A DNA stretch of 64,000 nt, taken from the NCBI GenBank assembly GCA_030762895.1, contig CM061063.1, positions 218,900,103-218,964,102 on the forward strand. Reading direction: 5' to 3'. The notes below the pieces were generated by a model. That model was not told the origin of the DNA. It was given only the letters and a program-made list of their open reading frames with translations, and made no database searches. Shown here in pieces: positions 32,346 to 45,899 of the stretch. The stretch comes from Sophora flavescens (lineage: Eukaryota; Streptophyta; Magnoliopsida; Fabales; Fabaceae). The translations under genes were made by a program, and so were the position numbers. Position 1 is the stretch's first letter. Every line of letters begins with the position of its first letter.

Positions 32346-35330
32346 TAAAATTAATATCTAATAAACTATATTAAAATTAATACCTAAGTATCAAGAGACC
32401 TCGAATACTATAATTTACAACCAACAAAAATGGGCAGCACCAGAGCAGTTTCCTCACTATTTCGATACCAACATAATCCTTTTATAACTTCTTACTCTTA
32501 CATTTATCAAGCTTCATAGCTTCCTAACGCTACATAAATGAATTCCCATTTTTCAATCACAACTAATCATCAAAAGCCCAACGAGGAAATTATCCTATAA
32601 TAGATATAGGTCCGTACAGAAGACGTACACTACCCTAGAAACTAAACTTAACCCTATAAAAATACAAGGTTCATAAAAACATTTATTTCAAAACAGAATT
32701 AGGAACACATAAAGTAGGCATTGATCATGCATTTTTACACTTTAACTCCAAACAGGTTCAAACCCACAAATTCACCATTCAACATATAAATCCCTTACCA
32801 TATGATGAAATCAAGAGTCATGAAATTTCACCCATAAACACAAATTCATCACATAACGTCAAATAAAATCTCAATCTTAGAAACCATATAGTCCACAAAA
32901 TTATAATTAAGCAATTCATACAATTAATCCCATGCAATTTCATAAGCATACACCCCAATATCCGCATGAATCCCAGTTCTCAAATTGTTCCAACACAGAC
33001 ACTCAACAGGTCTTCCAATGATTGAATTATCTGCTCAGACTGTCCATCGGTCTAAAGATTATAACTTAACTCATTCTCAACTTCGTCTCTAAGGCTTCAT
33101 GCCGACTTTGCTCAAAATCAAGATGTAGACCTTGGATCTCAATTCGAAATGATTATGGAAGGTACTCCAAAAGTTTTTGTATTATAAAAGGTTCGATAAA
33201 ACATTTCTCATTCTATGAGGAAGAACAGACGTAGATGACATTTTAAAAGAAGAAGTTTGAGACTGGTCAACAAGTAACAAATCCCAACAGACAAATGATG
33301 AGACAATGATTTTAGAAATTTGAAGAGAATTTTTTCAAAAAGGATTTCTATTCTTTACTTTCACAAGAAAGTACAAAGAAGAATTTACTAAGTAGAAGGA
33401 TAAATGAACATTCAATATGCAAAAAGAATCTTCAATAGGTTCCTGAGAGTAAAAATGCATTGTACAGACACATATTTACAATCATGAGTCTACTAAAGTT
33501 CCTCCCTCCTTGAGAACTTCCATTGGATCGAAAAATCAATAATGAGTTGTTTGTGATTTCAAGAAGATTGAAGTTATAAAATGGGACATCAATCAAATCA
33601 TATTTTAGATAAGGTGAGTCTGACTTAAAGATCAGACTGAATCACTGCTATCTAGAAATAAAGGTGTTCAAAGTTATTTTGACTGAGAAATCTATGTTCC
33701 TAGAAATCCATACACCTTATGACTCAGTGAGAATAAGTCATAATGAATTTCGAAATAAGAGTGGAACAGTCAGGTCAATAGGTGATCATGAATACAGTTA
33801 ACTCAATTGTCTAATACAACCATGAGTAATAAAATCAATGAGAAAGAAAATCGCGAGTATAAGGGACATTTGAAATTTAGCTTGAACAAAACTAGCATGA
33901 CTAATTGATGAGTTGTTAATGGAGACAGTATCAATTTTCGGGTAAAAGACTTACTGAATTAGATTTCGACAACCTTTCTTTTCAGTAAGATACTTGAAGG
34001 AGAATTTGGCTTCCATCACTTCCTTGGTAAGTCTACAATGCCTCAAAGGTGGTAACCAGAAGCAAGAACCATATAAAGAAACACAAATGATGTTGAAACG
34101 CGATACAAAATAACGCGTTTTGCATCGCACACAAAGTACAACACTATAATCAAGATAGAAAGATAAACAACAACAACAACAAAAATATAAAGAGCATAAA
34201 ATATTTTATTATTCCTCACAATCAAAATAATAATTAGTAATTACATACTAACAAACATATATTTCAAAATACTAATTTTCCATCACCAAACAGCTCCAAC
34301 TTATATTAACCCTTATAATACCACTTTTAACACTTGCATAATCCTCAAATATTCAAAAACTCTTACTCATATACCGCGTAATTAAACTCATTCATTTCAC
34401 CTTAATACACTCTAAAGTCCATCCACAAAAACTCATAATCTTAAACACCAAATTCGAATTTTAGCAAAATCATAGCCTAATCATATTCCACTCATCAAAA
34501 TATTCAAACCCACTTAAGAGGGCTAATTCCATGTCAAATCATCTCTAACAACTTAAATAAAAACTCATAACACAAACTTAAGGTGATCACCCCACTAATC
34601 CATCAAATACTTAGGATCATTCATAACCTCAATAACACGGTTTATAATACTAATATGATCATTACACCTTCAAATTTACTTTCTACCTATAAACCCAACA
34701 GATAACCCTCAGAAGGATCAATTAAACGCTAGAACTTCCTCGAACTAGCACTAAAATCCTAGAATTTGACTCAAATCCAAAAGTAACATTAAAATTGAGG
34801 AATTATAATCTAATTGTTAAGAGCTTCAAAATATCATTTAGAATCCACAAATCAAACGTAATTTGATTGTAACTTGTAAAACAAAATCAAAATACTTAGT
34901 TAGAAATCAATTTCACATCAACACCAACTATAGTCCTCAAATCCATTGGTACTCCAACATACCACATTGGGGTTTTAAGTGAAACCCTAAGCATACAACA
35001 ACAAAGATAGGGATACACTAAATCCATCCAAGCAATATAAATTTGAAAATTAAACACTAATACTGGTCAAGATTATCATCAGTAACTTTAATCCGCAGAT
35101 AAAATAAATATTTCGAATCACTTAATCCTCCACAAGTTATTAGTTACCATAAGAGTAGCCAGTAACACTAACACCATAAGATAAATCTCTCACGAGATCT
35201 TAGATCTAACTATCTTATCTTATTCTAAAACAATTCAAATAATTCACACAAACATAGAGATCACACAAAGAAGACGCAGTCGGGTCTTAACCTCAAATCT
35301 GGTTTGGCTCGACTACTCTGATTCCATTAA
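32346..35330 (-). mobile_element. Tekay/Del-like Ty3/gypsy internal region 1, deleted
   Basis: - strand remnant. A primer-binding-site-like sequence, the complement of TGGAATCAGAGT, lies at about 35315-35326 next to the LTR. Decayed integrase is seen near 33170-32990: GVPSIII, DPRSTS, then TDGQSEQIIQSLEDLLSVCV (32996-33052), the conserved chromovirus integrase motif, with stops around it. Only about 2.2 kb separate the primer site from the integrase, too little for gag, protease, RT and RNase H, so it is a deletion derivative. The left end (about 32346) is truncated and has no LTR. 32360-35160 is homologous to 57375-60118. Confidence 0.72.
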
Positions 35331-36832
35331 TGTAATGCCTAGTTTTTAATTAAGACTAATAAAATTTATTAAGGTAAAAATTCTCAAATAAAAATTTGAA
35401 ATGTCTCTTTTGGAAAATGGAGGTTTGGATGAAGTCAGAAAAACCAGATAAAACAATTTATAACAATAAATACTTTATACAACCAAAATTGGTCTCTGAT
35501 CTTACATCAACTGCTAAAAGAAAAAAAAAAGACTTCAATCATGATAAAGACTTAGAAAAATAAATAGATACAGTAATCCCAAATAGATTTTTCATGCATA
35601 CACACAGTTTCATTAATAACCTAAAATAAAACAAAGTGTGCAAAATATCCCGAGACACAAGATCTTCCAAAAGTATGAAAGTTTATACAACGCATCATCA
35701 AAGGTGAGGCCCTCCAAGTTTGGGAAGTCGCATCCTTGATGTCCATGAAATCACGACGGATTCTCGGTCCCACGTGAGGGGCAGTCATCAGAAGCAACTA
35801 CTCACATACACAAGAAGAAAGAAGAAACAACATATGGAGGTAAGATTCTATGCTGGGCTCATAATGTATATATGGGTATGCGGCAACAAAAAATAAATAA
35901 AGTGGATACATATATTTAAGGATACATTCATAAAATAAATATATAATTTTAGAAAGGGCTTATACTCGAATGCATGCCTAAGACTTCGACCTAACTTTGC
36001 TCCAAGAGACTATTGTTGTCATGATGCTCTGTCAGGATAGCATTCGGGTAATATGTGTAAACAACTCGGTGTACAAGTCCCGATTTGAGTACGCTAACAA
36101 CCACCTCTGTGGTCCTTTCACACGAGAGTACTTAACATCTAAATAAGATTTAGTTTAGTGGAGTGTCAAGATAGTCCTGCTGTCTAGGTCTCCACTGGAG
36201 CAGTGCAGCTGTACACTGAACCATTGGCAGGATTCATGCCTGACTATCCACAAGGTCTCCGTGACCCCACACAGTCCCCTATTATCCTATAACAGGTGTC
36301 TATGCTTCCAGAACGACAACGACTATGATTAGGTTGGAATGTTGTCCGAGAATACAAGGTGGGAACTAAAAAGTCCCAAAAGCACCGGTATCAATTTTAA
36401 AGAAAGTTAATGTTAAGAATTGAGCTCGAATAGACCATTATCCAAATCATTCTCTTTAACTTAAATTCATTTGAACACTTCAAAATTAATTAAAGCATAC
36501 TTAAGCTAAAATTAATTATTTTCAAGTGCAAGTACCAATAAAATGATTTAACTCAATAAATTATCATTTGACTATTTTGGTGTAAATGTATAACAATAGT
36601 TAAAAATCAATATTTGCTAACAAAAAATCATGTTAAAATCATAAATTTAAAACATCAAACGATCTGAACCTTTTGAAAGCTTTTAACTTCTCAATAATTG
36701 GTCTATTTGCTTCATTTCAAAATTCTTAAAACCGTATATTAAATTAATGTCGAGCCCAAGACTTAGCAAAATATATGAACAAGGATGAACCTTGAACATG
36801 AATTCATAAATTCAATAAAAAGAATTGATAGC

Positions 36833-36911
<79 letters not shown>

Positions 36912-37743
36912 CATACATTCCAACACCTCCCGAATCTGAGTTCGGAAACAAATGCAATTCACAAAAGTCCATAAATGACTTAACGATCGTACCAAAAAGG
37001 CTTATACTTAGAGCCCAATTACATGGAATTATATCCAACGCATAGCGTACGCGAGTTACCAAAATAAGTAAGGTCCTCGAATTAGAACCTTACACCAATT
37101 CAACAAGTTCCGATTTAGCACAATGCTAAATTAAATCTAAACATTTACAACAAAGTATAACTAAGGTCCTAAAATTACACAGACAATCACCATATTAAAG
37201 AAAATATTGAGCAAGCATACTAAAACAATTCCCAATATTCCTAAGTAGTTACACTAACCCGCATTAACCCCATTCTACACCTAACATAATATCTTCTCCC
37301 ACCTTAAAGTGACGTTTGAAGATTTTTGGCGCCTTGAAGGTATGCAGTCAGCTCCCGTCAGTTCCCAAAAAGCAATTCTTGCTTCCCCAGAGCAAACACG
37401 AACATGAAAAACATCCCAGAGAGATGATCCAAGCATTGAAACAACCAGACAAATCACAAAATAAATTACTCAACATCAACACTATACTTTTAACTCACTA
37501 ATATACCTAATTTCACAAAAACCACATTGATTTAAATCAAAACAGATTTGGGGTTTTTAGGTTCATGATGAAAATTTGGTGAAAATTCAAATTAACAAAA
37601 GATTGACAAAATTGGTTTAGGGAAACACTTAATCATGACCCCAATTGCATAAAACACCAATTAATTCCAAAATCAAAATTTGAACTCAAATGGCTAGGGT
37701 TTGACACCGGGGAAAAATTGGGATTCTTGAAAATAGACAAGGG
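35331..37743 (-). mobile_element. Tekay/Del-like LTR, first part (split by nested elements)
   Basis: Window-left end TGTAATGCCTAG lies next to the primer site. The LTR continues to 37743, is interrupted by the Sirevirus-like element (target duplication AAGGG at 37739-37743 and 56029-56033), and ends GGATGTTACA at 56918. The reconstructed length is about 3.3 kb, which fits Tekay/Del chromoviruses with long LTRs. Confidence 0.72.
36837..36920. repeat. (TA)n microsatellite followed by CATA repeats
   Basis: About 34 TA units, then CATACATACATAC, inside the Tekay-like LTR. Long open frames crossing it encode only Tyr-Ile repeats. Confidence 0.97.
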
Positions 37744-38704
37744 TGTTGGTACCAAAGTGGTTTTGGATTTAATAATATCTAAGTTTTGATGCTAACAAAA
37801 GGATTAAATTTGCTTGGCAAAGTGTTACTTGAGATCTAACATGTGCTTTCAATTATGCAGGAATATTTACATATAAGAAACATGGGATAAGTTTCAATTG
37901 AAAAATACGCGTCCACCCCTATAGACGGGCTGCTCAAATACTTTGGTAAAGTTACTTAGTTATTTAATTAAGTAGACTGTCTTTCTTTAGTAGACGAGGC
38001 TATAAAAATTTGCTAGATGAATACCTAAATAACTTGTTAGGTACAACAAGTCCAAAGACTTGATAATATGCACGTCCATCTTGCCACGTAAGCATACGAA
38101 AGTAATTAGTTGAAGAAAATGAACTAAAACACAAAGTAATCTAGTAGGCGAGCTCTAACCGCCACGTCACTAGACAGATATCTTTATAAACTCATTAAGA
38201 AATAACAAGTCCGAAGACTTGATAGATAAGAGGATATGCCACGTCATCAGACGAGCTAAGTAAAATATAGAACAAACTTGGACTCTCATATGAATGAATA
38301 AACGGAGTTTCTTTTTAGACGAGCTCCATCTTTGAATGAATTAAATGCAATCCGAATCTCTTATATTGATTTCAAATGATTGATATTTATTTCATTAGAA
38401 TATTTGTTCTTCATATTTGTTTTATCTGCTTTAATGTTTCACCTTATTGTAAAAGAAACATAGTACAACCAAGAAATGCAAAAAGCAGAATCGTACAAAT
38501 AAGATACTGCAAAACGATCTGTACGATGACAACTTTATGACTGAAAAAGCTGGATTATACATAAAAGAGGAACAACAAGTGCTCAAGCTGCAATGCTCAG
38601 AGGAGTGAACCTCCAATTTCATGCTACCTCGATAACCAAGAGTACTATTCAAGCATTGCCACAGTCAAGCTCTCAGTCACAACGGATATCATGCATTAAA
38701 TGCT

Positions 38705-40342
38705 TGTAATCATACATTTATATATTTTGATGAATGACAAACACTAACAAAAAGGCAAGAGAATTTTTCTTATAGCATGCAGGTACCGCGTGCACAAATT
38801 CAAATTATTATGGTGTACCAGAAAATCAAGTATCAAGACCTCAAGCAAGATTGAGTATATATACTAGGTCTTAGTTATCTTGTAAGGGTATGATGACTAA
38901 AACTCACTTTGGCTCATTTAATCAATTTAACTAAAACACTACACTTTTGGATAAAAGGTTTTTAATTAAGCTTTTGATTAACAAAGTATTTTTCAAATTG
39001 ATTTTAAATTAAAAAAAATAAATAGAAATCATATTTAACAAAAAAAAAATTAGATTGAGTTTTTCAAAATATAAAATCAGTTTTCAATCCCATGCAATTA
39101 TTAATTTTCAAGGTGCAATCAATTTATTCAATACGTTGCAGCATATCAAATAGTGCAATTTCAAAATGATGCAATTTCAATTGAAATGATCAATTTTTCT
39201 CTTTTTCAAACCGTGTGCAGAGTTTGGTCAACATAAAATATATAGCAAATGGAAAAATTTTGTCAATCTTATAAAAACTGATTTGCACTAAAGCTTCAAC
39301 CGTTTGAGCCTTTGATTCAATTTAATTATGATTGAGATTTTATTTTTAATTGACTAAGCTTTTCTTCTCAATTGAAAAACGTGATTAATTGAGTTTGGAA
39401 TGAAATAAATTGATTGACTAAATATTGCCAATTGATTGGCAATGGTAATTTGTTCAATAATGACCAAAATAATAGTACACTGTTCTTTACATATATATGT
39501 GATACTTGGGTGCAACGTAAAGCTTTCTTTTTGAAATTAAATGATATTGATCTTGAATAAAGAAAGCTTCAGTGTGTGAAATTTGAATTGGAATCTGTAT
39601 GTATATCTCAAGGCATGAACCGATTTTAACATGTGAAAATTGTTTTTTTTAAACCATCCAATTGATTTGCACATTAAATTTAATGGTGCAACGGCTAGCT
39701 TTCAATGACATAATTCCTTTCCTTATTTGAGGTGCAACGGCTAGCTTTCAATGACATAAGTCCTTTCCTTATTTGAGGTGCAACGGTCATATTTTCAAAA
39801 AGGCTATAAAAGGGGTTTTTGTTGAAAATTCATAAGAGGACAGAACACAAGGAAAATACATTTTGATCTGAAAATTATTTGTGAGCCAAATTGTGTTATT
39901 ATCATCATACTCATAGTGCTTCAAGTTGTAATCATCTCATCTTGGAAGAGTGTATCATATTGTTCTTCCTTTATCGAAACTTTGTGTGAGGTGTGGTATC
40001 CTCTTTGTTGTGATTGAGGCTTCTACACAAGGGTGGGGTATCCCTAGTGAGAAGGGCTCTGTTGTGTACAAAGGTTGCAAGCACCAGTTATAAGCTTGTT
40101 TGTTAGTGGAAGAAAATCCCACTGGTGGAGTGGGGACTGGACGTAGGTCACTGGTGGTTGGTGGTTGAACCAGGATAAAATCCTCACGCAAGTATTCTCT
40201 TTACCTCTCTTTTAATTTATTTTTTTTATATAATTGATTGCGTGATAAATTTTGTCAAAGAAATTTTTTGTTGAAAAATTAAAAAGAAATTTATAGACTC
40301 AATTCACCCTCCCCTCTTGAGTCGAAGCCACATATTCCTACA
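38705..40342 (+). repeat. 5' LTR of the 38705-47537 copia element
   Basis: TG...CA ends (TGTAATCATACATTTATA...TTCCTACA). Two near-identical GTGCAACGGCTAGCTTTCAATGAC units at about 39688-39760 form a short internal tandem repeat. Both LTRs share it. Confidence 0.95.
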
Positions 40343-40404
40343 AGTGGCATCAGAGCTAGACTCTTGCATAAAGAGCTTAGCAGCTTCAAGAGAAATGGCT
40401 TCAA

Positions 40405-43400
40405 ATGACTTCCTACCAAGGAGCCTCTCTTGGCAGACCCCCTGCCTTTAATGGTGAAGAATATGCATATTGGAAAGAACGCATGATAATTTTTATTCAA
40501 GCACAAGATTATGATGTGTGGGATGCTATTGAAAATGGACCTTTTGTCCCTATGAAAGATGTAGATGGTAAGTCTGTTATTAAGCCTAGAAGTGAACAAA
40601 CTGAGGATGAGAAAAAGAAAGTACAATTAAATTTACGTGCTAGAAATATGATAACATCTGCTTTGAGTAGGGGAGAATTTTTCAGGGTCTCAAATTGCAA
40701 GACGGCCAAAGAAATGTGGGATACTCTTCAAGTCACTCATGAAGGAGCGAGTGAAGTCAAGCGCGCAAGGACAAACACTCTGATAAGAGAATACGAGTTG
40801 TTCATGATGAAGCAAGGAGAATCCATCCAAGACATACGAAACGCTTCACTCACATTGTGAACCAGCTTGTTTGATCCGGGTAAGAATATTGATAATGAAG
40901 ATTTAATTAATAAAGTTTTACGTTGTTTGAGCAGGGAATGGCAGCCGAAGGTTACAGTAATTGCTGAATCTAAAGATCTCATCACAATGAACTTAGCGAC
41001 ACTATTTGGAAAATTACAAGAGCATGAACTAGAACTTAGTCGGCTGTCGGAACACGAAGAAAAAGACAAGAAAAAGAAGAGCCTAGCCTTGAAAGCATGC
41101 TCCTCCAAAAATGAGGAAAAGAGTGAAAAAGATGAAGAAGAGGAAGACACTTCAGATGATGAAATGGGAATGCTAGTAAATAAATTCAAAAGATTTGTGA
41201 AAAAGAAAGCTAACTCAAGAAGATCATCAACCTTTCCCAAAAAGAGTTTCAATAAGGGAGATGGTCCAAGCTCCACACCTACTTGCTATGAATGTGGAAA
41301 GCCCGGTGACATGAGGTATGATTGCCCTAAATTACAAAAGAAGGACAAATTCGAAAGAAAAGAAAAGAAGGAAAACAAACCTAGAAGAGCTTACATAGCT
41401 TGGCATGAAAATGATTTGGATACCACCGATGATTCAGACAATGAGGAAGCTAACTTATGTCTCATGGCTGGCCACGAAAGCGATGATGAGGTAACCTCTA
41501 ACTCTTCTTCTTCTTCTTGCTCATATGATGCATTGCATGGTGCCTTTCTTGAACTACACAATGACTCTATGAGATTGGCTAAGGCATTAGAAAAATCCAA
41601 GAAAATGGTTAATTATCTGCAAAACCAAGTAATTACTTTAACAAAAGAAAGGTTGGAATTAGAGAAGGAAAACCATAGCATTGGATATACTCTAGGAAAT
41701 TTTACATGCAAAAAGTGCAGTGAATATGAAAAACAAGTAAATGATTTGAAGATCACTCTTGCAAAATTCACCAATGGTAGAGATAACTTGAATGTTCTTT
41801 TGGGAATCCAAAAAGGTGTATATGATAAGGCTGGCTTAGGATATAAGCCTAATGATCATGAAAAATCTTTTTTGAAGAAAACATTTGTGCCTACTCATAC
41901 ATCTGTTAGTCCTTTCATCAAATGTTATTATTGTGCTAGAAAAGGGCATACCGCATCAACTTGTAATATGAGAAAGGAGAATGAAAAGAAAAAATGGGTT
42001 CCTAAGGGAACATCATATGGCACTAACAACCAAGGACCCAATAAAATTTGGGTACCCAAAAACAAAATATAATTGTTGTTTTGTAGGTATGCTTGAAAGC
42101 CAAGATTACAAATTGGTACCTTGACAGCGGCTGCTCTAAGCATATGACGGGAGACATTAGCAAGTTCACATCCTTCACACCAAAAGTTGGAGGACATGTG
42201 ACATATGGTGACAATAACAAAGGGCAAATTCTTGGGATTGGAAGTGTTGGTAAAAGTCCGACAACATCAATTGATAATGTACTTTTTGTGGAAGGACTAA
42301 AGAACAACCTCCTAAGCATAAGTCAACTTTGTGACAAAGGTAACAAGGTTAGCTTTGATTCTAAAAGTTGTTTAATTGAAAATTTGCATGATAAAAATAA
42401 GAAATTAATTGGACATAGAATTAATAATATTTATATGATAGACTTAGATGATATCTCTTCAAATGATGCATGTTGTCTTGTCTCTAGAGAAGAAGACAGT
42501 TTTCTTTGGCATCGTAGGATTGCACACATACACACAGCACTTAAACAAGCTTATTTCAAAAGAACTTGTTATCGGTTTACCCAAAATGAAATTTAAAAGG
42601 GATGGATTGTGTGATGCATGCCAAAAAGGTAAACAAACAAAGGCTTCCTTCAAACCAATTAATATTGTTTCATCGGATAGGCCCTTGCAACTCCTACATA
42701 TGGATCTTTTTGGGCCTTCTAGAACTAAAAGCCTTGGCGGCAATTTTTACGCGTTAGTAATTGTTGACGACTACTCTAGGTTAACTTGGACCTTATTTCT
42801 TTCACACAAAAGTGACACCTTTAAAGCTTTTAAAAAATTAGCCAAGGTAATTCAAAATGAAAAGGATCTAAAAATTGTATCTATTAGAAGTGACCATGGC
42901 GGGGAATTTGAAAACGAAACATTTGAAATTTTTTGTGAAGAAAATGGCATCAAACTTAATTTTTCTGCGCCTAGGACCCCACAACAAAATGGGGTGGTAG
43001 AAAGAAAAAATTGGGCTTTAGAGGAACTCGCTAGAACACTATTAAGCAATGCAAACCTCCCAAAATATTTTTGGGCGGATGCAGTTAGCACTGCTTGCTA
43101 TGTTCTCAATAGGGTCTTAATTAGTCCAATTTTAAAGAGAACCCCATATGAATTATATAAAGTAAGGAAGCTCAATATCTCTCATTTTTGTGTGTTTGGA
43201 TGCAAATGTTTTGTGCTTAATAATGGTAAAAATAATTTAGGAAAATTTGATGCCAAAGCTGATGAAGGGAGATTCTTAGGTTATTCATCATCTAGCAAAG
43301 CCTTCAGGGTATACAATAAAAGAACTTTAATTGTTGAGGAATCAGTGCATGTTTCTTTTGATGAGACTAACCCCAAAAGGTTGGGAAAGGATATTGTTGA

Positions 43401-45173
43401 TGACCTTGCAGATTCCTTAGAACATACCCACTTGGATGAAAAGAAAAATCAAGAGGACAAAGAAGGCAATGATGATGAGATCAAGCAAGAGGAAGAAGAA
43501 CTTCAAGATCTTCCCAAAGAATGGAGAGTTTCCAAAAATCATCCATCGGACAACATTATTGGTGATATTTTTAAAGGGGTAATTACTAGAAACTCCATTA
43601 AAAATGCTTGCAATCACATGGCTTTTGTTTCTCAAATAGAACCTAAGAACATTGATGATGCTATTTGTGATGAATTTTTGTTGTTAGCCATGCAAGAGGA
43701 ATTAAACCAATTTGAAAGAAATCAGGTATGGGAACTAGTCCCTAGGCCATCAAAAAATCAAACAATTGGAACTAAATGGGTCTTTAGAAATAAATTAGGT
43801 GAAAATGGTATAATTGTTAGAAACAAGGCTAGACTTGTAGCTAAAGGGTACATTCAAGAGAAGGGCATAGATTATGAAGAAACGTATGCACCGTAGCCGG
43901 ACTTGAGGTCATTCGCATGTTACTTGCATTTTCTTGCATTGTGAATTTTAAAGTGTATCAAATGGATGTAAAATGTGCGTTTTTAAATGGCTTTATTCAA
44001 GAAGAGGTGTATGTAAATCAACCTCCTGGTTTCAAAATTTTGACCTACCCAATCGTGTGTTTCGCTTAAAGAAAGCGCTTTATGGTTTAAAGCAAGCTCC
44101 TAGAGCTTGGTATGAGCGCTTAAGCAAGTTTCTTTTAGAAAAAGGTTTTTCACGAGGAAAGGTTGACACAACCTTATTTATTAAACGAAAATCACAGGAT
44201 ATTCTTCTTGTACAAGTGTATGTGGATGATATAATTTTTGGTGCTCATCGATGAGTTTCTTTGCAAAGAATTCTCTAAGCATATGCAGGAAGAATTTGAA
44301 ATGTCGATGATGGGAGAATTAAGTTTCTTCCTTGGGCTTCAAATCAAACAAACAGACAACGGCATATTCATAAGTCAAACAAAATACTACAAGGAACTTT
44401 TAAAAAGATTTGGAATGGACAATGCCAAAGAGATAGCCACACCAATGAGCACCTCATGCTACTTAGATAAGGATGAAAATGGTAAGCCTATTGAATTGAC
44501 AAAATATCGAGGTATGATTGGATCCCTCTTGTATCTTACTTCAAGTAGGCTTGACATCATGTTTAGTGTTTGCATGTGTGCTAGATATCAGGCTAGTCCT
44601 AGGGAATCCCACCTTGCGGCGGTTAAGCAAATAATGAGATATTTAGTTGGGATAAAAGACATGGGCTTGTGGTACCCCAAAGGCGACACATGCAATTTGG
44701 TTGGGTATTCCGACTCTGACTTTGCAGGTTGCAAGTTAGATAGGAAAAGTACTAGTGGGACATGCCATTTTTTAGGTAGTGCCTTAGTTTCATGGTTTAG
44801 CAAAAAACAAGCTAGTGTGGCATTGTCAACCGCTGAGGCGGAATACATAGTAGCAGGGAGTTGTTGTGCCCAAATTATTTGGATGAAACAACAACTGTTA
44901 GACTATGGTGTCCAATTAGATCATATCCCCATTCGATGTGATAACACTAGTGCCATTAACTTAACTAAGAATCCCATTCAACATTCTAGGACAAAACACA
45001 TTGAGATAAGACACCATTTTATTCGGGATCATGTGCAAAATGGAGATTGTGTTTTGGAGCATGTGGGTACAACTAAGCAATTAGCAGATATCCTTACTAA
45101 ACCCCTCAATAAAGAGAGTTTCTTTTACATCAGAAGAGAATTAGGCATCCTAGATTTATCTTACATCAATTAA
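40405..45173 (+). pseudogene. copia gag-pol polyprotein, broken
   Basis: gag starts at 40405 (GEEYAYWKERMIIFIQA) and is frameshifted near 40850. The first zinc knuckle reads CYECGKPGDMRYDC, with Asp in place of the His ligand; the second, CYYCARKGHTASTC, is intact. The protease motif LDSGCSKHMTGD is at about 42117. Integrase: WHRRIAHIH and CDACQKGKQ, then LLHMDLFGP, IRSDHGGEFE and TPQQNGVVERK. RT: KWVFRNKLGENG, then a stop near 43896, QMDVKCAFLNGF (about 43960) and VYVDDIIFG (about 44220). RNase H: YSDSDFAGC, ALSTAEAEY and RTKHIEIRHHFIRDHV, ending at 45173. At least five frame breaks or stops make it non-autonomous. Confidence 0.92.
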
Positions 45174-45899
45174 TCTTACATGTTTACTTTTATTCTCACA
45201 TATCTATCAAATTTACTCTCTGTCGATAATTTTATTAATAAATATGTGTGCAGGACAATTAATTTTATCATAGTTCCTGTAACTATGTGTTACACTTTTC
45301 GATAATAAATTTCCAAATTAACTGCATAAACTGAATTGCATCCAGTTGGTCAGTGTGCTCATGCACCGTCCGTTCTATTGTGATAGTCTGATTTTGTTAG
45401 CTTGGATATCGTGAATCATAAAATCATAAAATCAACCTCCATATTGGCTACTACACATACTTATTTTATTAACGCTATTAATGTCCCACTTTTCATCTAT
45501 TTTGATGAATGAAAGTTATCATCTTTTTTTTTTACCTTTTATCCATAAACTTTCTTTTTGATCATGCCAAAAGGGGGAGAAGAATTGGAATAATAATCTT
45601 GCATAAAATAAATGTAATTGAACTATTCAGGGGGAGCATGCTTATAATATTCCATTGCCTTATAATATTAATCTTGCATAAAATAAATGTAATTGAACTA
45701 TTCAGGGGGATCATGCTTATAATATTCCATTGCCTAACAATTTGAATTTATGCCTTCTGAATTTAACTGACGTATCTATTGAGTAATATGTTTTAGATAG
45801 GGGGAAATCCATCCCACGCTCATGCAGTGCGTATATGACTCTGACACCACATTACATAGGTAAGAAGGTAAGGTTTGTCATAATCAAAAAGGGGGAGTA
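45174..45899 (+). other. Post-pol non-coding region of the copia element
   Basis: Between the pol stop and the polypurine tract. Two direct copies of a segment of about 66 bp (ATTCAGGGGGAGCATGCTTA / ATTCAGGGGGATCATGCTTA) lie at about 45590-45740. No env-like frame. Confidence 0.7.

Noticed and set aside
36785..37062. Open frames on both strands across 36785-37062
   Set aside because: They consist mostly of Tyr-Ile repeats encoded by a (TA)n microsatellite.
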